Origin: an uncultured Planctomycetales bacterium
Lineage (GTDB): Bacteria; Planctomycetota; Planctomycetia; Isosphaerales; Isosphaeraceae
DNA length: 10,761 nt
Direction of reading: 5' to 3'
NCBI GenBank assembly: GCA_937997355.1
Contig: CALKTZ010001060.1
Location: 1 to 10,761, forward strand
Below are positions 6,252 through 10,761 of the stretch, piece by piece. Every line of letters starts with the position of its first letter. Positions within the stretch are counted from its first letter, which is position 1. The position numbers and the translations under genes are program-made. The notes under the pieces are model-generated. The model ran no database searches and had not been told where the DNA came from. It worked only from the letters and a program-made list of their open reading frames with translations.

Positions 6252-8924
6252 ATGCCTTCGTTATTCAACCTGAGCCTGATCGTTCTGTTCGCGACCCTGG
6301 TCGTCCCGGCCGTCGCCATCGCCAACCCCCCGAATGAGGGGACGCTGGCCTCCCCGCTCTCGAACGAGGAAGCCTGGAAGCGGCTCCCGCCGGTCGCCTC
6401 CGGGGGGGATGCCGGCAAACCGTTGCCGAGCTGGGCGAGGATGCTGGCGGGCACGCTCCCTCGCACCACCGCCGCGTTCCTGAGCCTCGACAACGCCCAG
6501 CGCACCAGGAGCCCGCTCGATCCCAAGCTCCGCGCCCGGATGCGCTGGGTCTCCGCGCACATCAATCATTCCCCCTATGCCGAGGCGGTCGCCATCTTCG
6601 ACGCCCGCCGCGCCGGCCTCGACGACGCCGAGATCGCCGCCCTCCGCGCGGGAGACTTCTCGAAGCTCCCTCCGGGCGATCGGGCGGCGCTCGAATTCGC
6701 CCGCAAGATGACCGAGGAGTCGGCGGCCGTCACCGACGCCGAGTTCGCCAACCTCGTCAAGGCGTTCGGCGAGAAGCGTGCCGCCTCGATGGTCCTCCTG
6801 ATGGCCTATTCCAACTTCCAGGATCGCTTCCTCATCTGCCTCGGCGCGCCGATCGAGCCGGGCGGGCCGCTCCCGCCGGTCGACGTCTCGTTCGACCCGA
6901 ACGCGCTGGCCCCCAAGGGAAGTCCCCCGAAGCCGGCGCCGAAGACCCCGCTGGCCCAGGCCACCGGCTCCGACCAGATCGAGGACGCCCCCGACTGGAT
7001 CGCCGCCAACTACAACATCCTGCAAGACCGGCTCGAAAATCAGCGAAGGCGCCCCACCCGCCTGCGCGTCCCCGCCTGGGAAGAGGTGATCGGCGGTTTG
7101 CCCGCGGGCCTGTTCAACCGGCCGAGCCTGGTGGTCTGGAACCGGGTCTGCCTGGGGTATGCTCCCGAGCTGGCGGTCCCTTTCGAACTGCTCATGAGAA
7201 CCGCCGGGTCGGAGATCGGCCCCAGGTGGGACCGGATCTTCGGCCAGGGGCTCTTCTGGGTCACCACCAAGGCGGTGAATTGCTCCTATTGCATGGGGCA
7301 TTGCGAGATGAACTGGGAGGTGGCCGGGCTCACGAAGCCGGAGATCGCCGAGCGGAGCAAGCTCCTCTCGGGAGGCGACTGGTCGAGCTTCCCCCCCGCC
7401 GAGCAGCATGCCTATGCCTTCGCCCGCAAGCTGAGCCGATCCCCGGGCAGCATCGAGGATGCCGACATCCAGACCCTGAAGCAGGATAATGGCCCCGAGC
7501 GGGCGTTGTTCATCGCCCTCAACGCGAGCCGCTACCATTACATGACCCGCATCTCGAACGGGTTCCAGCTCACCCTGGAGCGGGACAACGTGTTCTACGA
7601 TTACTACAACGTGAAGCCTCCTACCCCGGCGGCGAGCGAGCCGGCGGTGGCCCTCCTCTCCGATGCGGAGTGCTGGAAGCGGATGCCGCAGGCGGTCTCG
7701 GGGAGCGGCCAGCCCTTGCCGAGCTGGGCCAAGGGGGTCGCCGCGCAGATGCCGCGCACGGCCGCCGCGATGCTCGCCCTCGACCTGGCCCAGCGGACCA
7801 AAAGCCCGCTCGACCCCAAGCTCCGCGCCAAGATGCGTTGGGTGATCGCCGCCGCCAATCGCTGCGCGTATTCCGAGGCGTACGCCATCGCCGACCTCAA
7901 GCGGGCCGGCGGCGACGATGCGGACGTGGCCACCCTCATCGGCAACTCCGGGAACTGGCCCGAGGCCGATCGTGACCCGCTCGATTTCGCCCGGCAGCTC
8001 ACGGTCTCCGCCTCGACGATCCCCGACCCGCTGTTCGCGAAGCTCCGCGAGCGGTTCGGCGACAAGAAGGTGGCGTCGATGGTGCTGCTCGCGGCCTACG
8101 GCAATTTCCAGGACCGGATCGTGCTCGGCCTGGGGCTCCCGCTCGAAGAAGGGGGGCCGCTGCCGCCGCTGGAGGTGGAATTCGCGCCGGGGGCCTTGCA
8201 GTCCAGGCCGGTCCTCCCCGACCAGAAGAAGCTCCCCAGGGCGATCGAGGGGGGCTCGACGGTCGTGGAGGCCGATCGCGAATGGTCCGAGCTTCCGTAT
8301 GAACGGCTGCAAGCCCGGCTCGAAGGGCAGCGGGCGCGCACCCCTCGGCTGCCGGTTCCCACCTGGGACGAGGTGAAGAAGGGGCTCCCCCCCGAGTTCG
8401 CCGCGCGGCCGACCCGCATCGTGTGGAACCTCGTCTGTTCGGGGTATGTGCCCGAGCTGGCCGTCCCCTGGAGCCGGTCCACCCGCACCCACTGGGCCGA
8501 GCTGCCGCAGGACCGGGTCTTCGAGGAGAGCCTCTTCTGGATCCAGACGCGGAGCATCCGCTGCAACTACTGCATGGGGCACTGCGAGATGCTCCTGGAG
8601 GTGGCCGGGCTCGACAAGGATGGGGTCGCCGACCGCACCCGCCGCCTCGCAGGCGACGACTGGTCGAGCTTCCCGCCCGCCGAGCAGCGCACCTATGCCT
8701 ACGCCCGGAAGCTCTCCAAGACCCCCTGGGATCTGACCGCCGCCGACTATCGAACCCTCGAAAAGGACCTGGGCGAAGGCCCGGCGATGTCGGTCTTCTG
8801 GTGGCTCTGCCGGGGCCTCTACATGACCCGCGTCTCCGACGGCTTCCAGCTCCCCCTGGAACGCGACAACGTGTTCCAGGACCTGGCCAAGGCCGCCAAG
8901 GACGCCGCCCAGCCGAAGCCGTGA
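6252..8924 (+). CDS. Exported protein with four AhpD/carboxymuconolactone-decarboxylase-like domains (tandem duplication)
   Basis: An 890-residue protein with a signal peptide (hydrophobic 7-23, likely cleavage after AIA 22-24). The rest is two copies of a unit of about 433 residues, starting at LSNEEAWKRLP (36-46) and LSDAECWKRMP (469-479). Each unit has two AhpD-like helical domains. Domain 2 (about 272-450) has C344-SY-C347-MG-H350-C351, and domain 4 (about 700-877) has C771-NY-C774-MG-H777-C778, the CxxC..H redox site of the AhpD/CMD superfamily. In domains 1 and 3 the same spot reads S107-PY-A110 and C538-AY-S541, so the site is lost or half lost. Shared phrases include ASMVLL, NFQDR, GGPLPP, PELAVP, DWSSFPPAEQ and GFQL-x-LERDNVF. 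AhpD proteins reduce peroxiredoxins or scavenge peroxide through the CxxC pair. A periplasmic thiol-redox role is inferred, and the substrate is unknown. It is the third gene of the DUF1559 operon. Confidence 0.85.
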   Translation: MPSLFNLSLIVLFATLVVPAVAIANPPNEGTLASPLSNEEAWKRLPPVASGGDAGKPLPSWARMLAGTLPRTTAAFLSLDNAQRTRSPLDPKLRARMRWVSAHINHSPYAEAVAIFDARRAGLDDAEIAALRAGDFSKLPPGDRAALEFARKMTEESAAVTDAEFANLVKAFGEKRAASMVLLMAYSNFQDRFLICLGAPIEPGGPLPPVDVSFDPNALAPKGSPPKPAPKTPLAQATGSDQIEDAPDWIAANYNILQDRLENQRRRPTRLRVPAWEEVIGGLPAGLFNRPSLVVWNRVCLGYAPELAVPFELLMRTAGSEIGPRWDRIFGQGLFWVTTKAVNCSYCMGHCEMNWEVAGLTKPEIAERSKLLSGGDWSSFPPAEQHAYAFARKLSRSPGSIEDADIQTLKQDNGPERALFIALNASRYHYMTRISNGFQLTLERDNVFYDYYNVKPPTPAASEPAVALLSDAECWKRMPQAVSGSGQPLPSWAKGVAAQMPRTAAAMLALDLAQRTKSPLDPKLRAKMRWVIAAANRCAYSEAYAIADLKRAGGDDADVATLIGNSGNWPEADRDPLDFARQLTVSASTIPDPLFAKLRERFGDKKVASMVLLAAYGNFQDRIVLGLGLPLEEGGPLPPLEVEFAPGALQSRPVLPDQKKLPRAIEGGSTVVEADREWSELPYERLQARLEGQRARTPRLPVPTWDEVKKGLPPEFAARPTRIVWNLVCSGYVPELAVPWSRSTRTHWAELPQDRVFEESLFWIQTRSIRCNYCMGHCEMLLEVAGLDKDGVADRTRRLAGDDWSSFPPAEQRTYAYARKLSKTPWDLTAADYRTLEKDLGEGPAMSVFWWLCRGLYMTRVSDGFQLPLERDNVFQDLAKAAKDAAQPKP

Positions 8925-8968
8925 GACGAAAACCCGAGCCGCGTTATCACCGGCTCAATAGGAAAACA

Positions 8969-9069
8969 CATCCCCCCTCTCGGAGGGGGAAAGCAGGGGG
9001 GAGTTCTTCTGATGACAAGAATTTGCCTCATCCACCCCCCGTAGTCCCCCTTGTCAAGGGGGAAGGATG
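8969..9069. repeat. MITE/REP-like element of about 101 bp with two G/C-run hairpins as inverted arms
   Basis: The left arm has a 7-bp hairpin (8973-8979 with 8983-8989, loop TCG) followed by a run of six G. The right arm has a 7-bp hairpin (9046-9052 with 9056-9062, loop GTC) preceded by a run of six C. Read in reverse complement, the right arm follows the same order as the left: CATCC, CCCCCT, a short loop, AGGGGGA, four to five variable bases, GGGGGG. The two are therefore imperfect terminal inverted repeats around a core of about 30 bases that contains no gene. This is the layout of small non-autonomous mobile repeats. No target duplication is evident. Confidence 0.6.
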
Positions 9070-9111
9070 GTTTTTGAGACCTTCGGTCGGTGCCGGACGG
9101 AGAGCCGGAGT

Positions 9112-9159
9112 GGAAAGGGGACTGGCTCGCCGTTACTCCGCGTGCCTGTCCCTTTTTTC
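9112..9159 (+). repeat. Planctomycete-type GGGACTGGC hairpin repeat, copy 1
   Basis: GGGAC (9118-9122) pairs with GTCCC (9148-9152) and GGC (9124-9126) with GCC (9144-9146), separated by a T-T mismatch. Flanking A-rich and T-rich bases (GAAAG before, TTTTTTC after) extend the stem. The loop differs from copy 2 but the arms agree, including the string GTGCCTGTCCC. It lies about 90 bases upstream of the redoxin gene, in the orientation opposite to copy 2. Confidence 0.65.
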
Positions 9160-9244
9160 GCGGCTTCCTCGAACATCCCGAAGACAAGAGAACACGCGAT
9201 CAATCGAAAATCCCTGGACCGCAGCGTACTGGAGATCCTCGTCA

Positions 9245-10606
9245 ATGACCTCGAAATCGTTCCCCCGCGTCGGCCTTCGGCTCGCACTTGCCGGGGCGTT
9301 GGGCCTTGTTCTCGGCGGCGTGTCGGCCCTCGCCGAAGATGTTCCGAAGAGTGCTCAGGCCAGGGCCAAGGCCAGATCCCAAAAGGCCCAGGAGAAGCGG
9401 GCCGGCGGCGAGGAGAAGAAGACCCCGACCCATGAGGAGATCCTCAAGGCGATCGCCGAGGCCGCCCCCGATCATCCCGAGTGGAAGGAGGCCGCGGCCC
9501 AGGAATTGAAGAAGCCCGAGGCCGAGCGGCCCGAATGGGTCGACATGCTGGTCGATATCGTGACGGGGAGCCAGCTCGGGCCGACCGACGGCTGGTTCCG
9601 CCGCGCCGTCGCGCAAACCCGGTTCGACTGGAAGGATGTGGCCAAGCGGTATGACCGCGACGGCGACGACGAGATTTCCCGGTCGGAATATCCGGGCTCG
9701 GATGCCGATTTCGCCCGGCTCGACCGCGACCACAGCGGGGCGCTCGACGAGGAGGATTTCGACTTCTCCCCCCACTCGCTGGCCCCCACGCCGGGGCTCG
9801 CCCTGTTCATGCGGGCCGACCGCAACGGCGACGGCCGCCTCACCCCCGAGGAGATGGCCGCGTTCTACAAGCAGGCCGACCGCGACCAGCAGGGGTTCGT
9901 CTCCTTGCAGGAGATGCAGGAGGCGTTCCGGCCGTCGAAGCCGTTGAAGGGATCATCCGGCGGCCCCGACGGCCCGAAGACCGACACCCTCATTCGCGGC
10001 CTCTTCCGCCAGGAGATCGGCGCGCTCCAGCCCGGCCCCGCGCTCGGCGAGGCCGCGCCCGATTTCACCCTCAAGACGACCGACGGCACGAAGTCGTTCA
10101 CCCTCTCCGAGCACATCGGCGGCAAGCCGCTGGTGCTGATCTTCGGCAACGTCACATGCGGGCCGTTCCGCAGCCACGGCGGGAACATCGAGAAGCTGGC
10201 CAGGCGGTACAACGGCCGGGCGAACTTCGCGATGGTCTACGTCCGCGAGGCCCATCCCACCGACGGCTGGGCCATGGAGAGCAACGACCGCGTCGGCGTG
10301 ACGGTCGCGCAGCCGAAGAGCTACGACGAGCGGATCAAATCCGCCGAGCTCTGCACCGGCCGGCTCAAGCTGGGTTTACCCGTCCTCGTCGACACGATCG
10401 ACGACGCCGTCGGCGGGCGCTACAGCGGCATGCCGGGGCGGTTCTACGTGCTCGACGGCAAGGGGCGCGTGGCCTACAAGAGCGGCCGGGGGCCGTTCGG
10501 CTTCAAGCCGGCCGAGCTTGAGCAGTCGCTGATTCTCCTGCTCCAGGAAGACTTCCCCGGAAGCTCCGGTACCGGAGAACGCGCGGCCTCCGCGAAGGCC
10601 CGCTGA
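9245..10606 (+). CDS. Exported EF-hand protein with iodothyronine-deiodinase-like redoxin domain
   Basis: A 453-residue protein. The signal peptide spans 1-30 (basic start, hydrophobic 11-29, cleavage after ALA). A Lys/Ala/Glu-rich linker follows (31-95). Four EF-hand-type calcium loops are visible: 137-148 (DRDGDDEISRSE), 160-171 (DRDHSGALDEED), 192-203 (DRNGDGRLTPEE) and 212-223 (DRDQQGFVSLQE). A thioredoxin-fold domain covers about 264-432: GEAAPDFTLKTTDG (268-281), then IFGNVTCGPFR (299-309) with the likely nucleophile C305, then VYVREAHPTDGW (331-342), then a C-terminal FYVLDGKGRVAY (400-411). The pair T-C-x-PF and EAH-x-DGW is the signature of the deiodinase family, in which animal enzymes have selenocysteine at the Cys position. 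Here TGC encodes cysteine. C370 is the only other cysteine. ATG 9245 fits GGAG at 9231-9234. The periplasmic substrate is unknown; calcium binding by the EF hands is inferred from the loops. Confidence 0.88.
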   Translation: MTSKSFPRVGLRLALAGALGLVLGGVSALAEDVPKSAQARAKARSQKAQEKRAGGEEKKTPTHEEILKAIAEAAPDHPEWKEAAAQELKKPEAERPEWVDMLVDIVTGSQLGPTDGWFRRAVAQTRFDWKDVAKRYDRDGDDEISRSEYPGSDADFARLDRDHSGALDEEDFDFSPHSLAPTPGLALFMRADRNGDGRLTPEEMAAFYKQADRDQQGFVSLQEMQEAFRPSKPLKGSSGGPDGPKTDTLIRGLFRQEIGALQPGPALGEAAPDFTLKTTDGTKSFTLSEHIGGKPLVLIFGNVTCGPFRSHGGNIEKLARRYNGRANFAMVYVREAHPTDGWAMESNDRVGVTVAQPKSYDERIKSAELCTGRLKLGLPVLVDTIDDAVGGRYSGMPGRFYVLDGKGRVAYKSGRGPFGFKPAELEQSLILLLQEDFPGSSGTGERAASAKAR

Positions 10607-10639
10607 ACCAAGAAGCCGGAGCGGAAACGGATTTCTGAT

Positions 10640-10664
10640 CGGCGCGGGTCTCCCGACCCCGCCG
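10640..10664 (+). terminator. Stem-loop after the redoxin gene
   Basis: CGGCG (10640-10644) pairs with CGCCG (10660-10664) and GGGTC (10646-10650) with GACCC (10655-10659), with one bulged C and a TCCC loop: a 10-bp GC stem 34 bases after the stop codon. No T tract follows. It probably marks the 3' end of the redoxin transcript. Confidence 0.5.
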
Positions 10665-10709
10665 AAAACACGACCGAAGGTCTCCCGATCCTCTCGCCAA
10701 CAATAGCCC

Positions 10710-10761
10710 GCGAAAAATGGGACAGGCACGTCGCTTCGCGTCGAGCCAGTCCCGTTTTCGC
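10710..10761 (-). repeat. Planctomycete-type GGGACTGGC hairpin repeat, copy 2 (inverted relative to copy 1)
   Basis: A long imperfect hairpin fills the last 52 bases. GCGAAAA (10710-10716) pairs with TTTTCGC (10755-10761), GGGAC (10719-10723) with GTCCC (10749-10753), and GGC (10725-10727) with GCC (10745-10747), with an A-A mismatch at 10724/10748. Its reverse complement matches copy 1 at 9112-9162 in GGGACTGGCTCG, GTGCCTGTCCC and TTTTTCGCGG, while the loop varies. The element may continue past the window edge. Confidence 0.65.

Larger units (their letters stand above)
8925..9244. other. 320-base intergenic region made largely of repeat elements
   Basis: No gene is supported here. The frame of the downstream redoxin gene stays open back across this region into the AhpD gene, but the text is arginine/proline-rich and has no family features. 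The content is a MITE-like palindromic element (8969-9069), a GGGACTGGC hairpin repeat (about 9112-9159) and the leader of the redoxin gene with GGAG at 9231-9234. Confidence 0.7.

Noticed and set aside
6261..8582. A 773-residue open frame on the minus strand opposite the AhpD-like gene
   Set aside because: Its text is dominated by Gly, Arg, Glu and Pro, as expected opposite a G/C-rich third-position gene. It has no family motifs, and the plus strand encodes a clear protein with signal peptide and repeats.
8423..9244. Upstream extension of the redoxin reading frame into the AhpD gene
   Set aside because: The frame is merely open. The sequence is arginine/proline-rich, crosses two repeat elements, and the signal peptide at ATG 9245 with GGAG upstream marks the true start.
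9298..9390. Selenocysteine insertion in the deiodinase-like protein
   Set aside because: The codon at the active position (residue 305) is TGC for cysteine, and no in-frame TGA occurs in the gene, so no recoding is needed.
1..10761. CRISPR array, tRNA, rRNA, integrase or attachment site
   Set aside because: No regularly spaced repeats, cloverleaf ends, rRNA motifs or recombinase-like proteins are visible on either strand.

Overview
The window looks like chromosomal DNA of a high-GC planctomycete, probably of the Isosphaeraceae/Gemmataceae kind. The evidence is a DUF1559 pseudopilin-like protein with an H-x9-DG C-terminus, the 3' end of a ThuA-domain gene, a secreted protein with a CSGPSCSG motif, a secreted EF-hand plus deiodinase-like redoxin, and GGGAC-aGGC / GCC-aGTCCC hairpin repeats. 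The assignment to a family is inference from style. Every supported gene is on the + strand. I see no rRNA, tRNA, CRISPR array, insertion sequence or integrase.

Layout. 1-219 is the 3' end of a ThuA-like gene. 220-324 is a short spacer with a perfect TATAAT and a perfect 10-bp inverted repeat. 325-2132 is a two-gene cassette: an ABC/OLD-type AAA ATPase, then a DUF4276 (Toprim-like) protein translationally coupled to it by a GTGA overlap. Part of this cassette has clearly lower GC than its neighbours (about 48% by hand count at 601-840), so it may be an acquired defence-type module. 2335-3534 encodes an exported, extremely charged coiled-coil protein, followed by a strong stem-loop. 3788-4264 encodes a small exported protein of unknown function. 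4265-4721 is a 457-base non-coding stretch with several hairpins and an AT-rich leader.

4722-8924 reads as a three-gene operon with gaps of about 42 bases and purine-rich ribosome-binding sites. It encodes a DUF1559 prepilin-like protein, a small lipoprotein and an 890-residue exported protein. The last is built from two tandem copies of a two-domain AhpD/carboxymuconolactone-decarboxylase-like unit. In each copy the second domain keeps the CxxC..HC site, while the first has lost all or part of it.

8925-9244 is a repeat-rich intergenic region holding a roughly 100-bp MITE-like palindromic element and one copy of the GGGACTGGC hairpin repeat. 9245-10606 encodes an exported protein with four EF-hand loops and a deiodinase-like redoxin domain. 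Downstream lie a stem-loop and a second, inverted copy of the same hairpin repeat, so the redoxin gene is bracketed by the pair.

Most of the window fits cell-envelope or periplasmic functions. Five successive complete genes have an export signal or membrane anchor (one of them through a prepilin signal), and two have thiol-redox folds. The ATPase/DUF4276 pair is the one cytoplasmic, conflict-type module. It is the best candidate for an under-described system, and the duplicated AhpD protein and the paired repeats come next.
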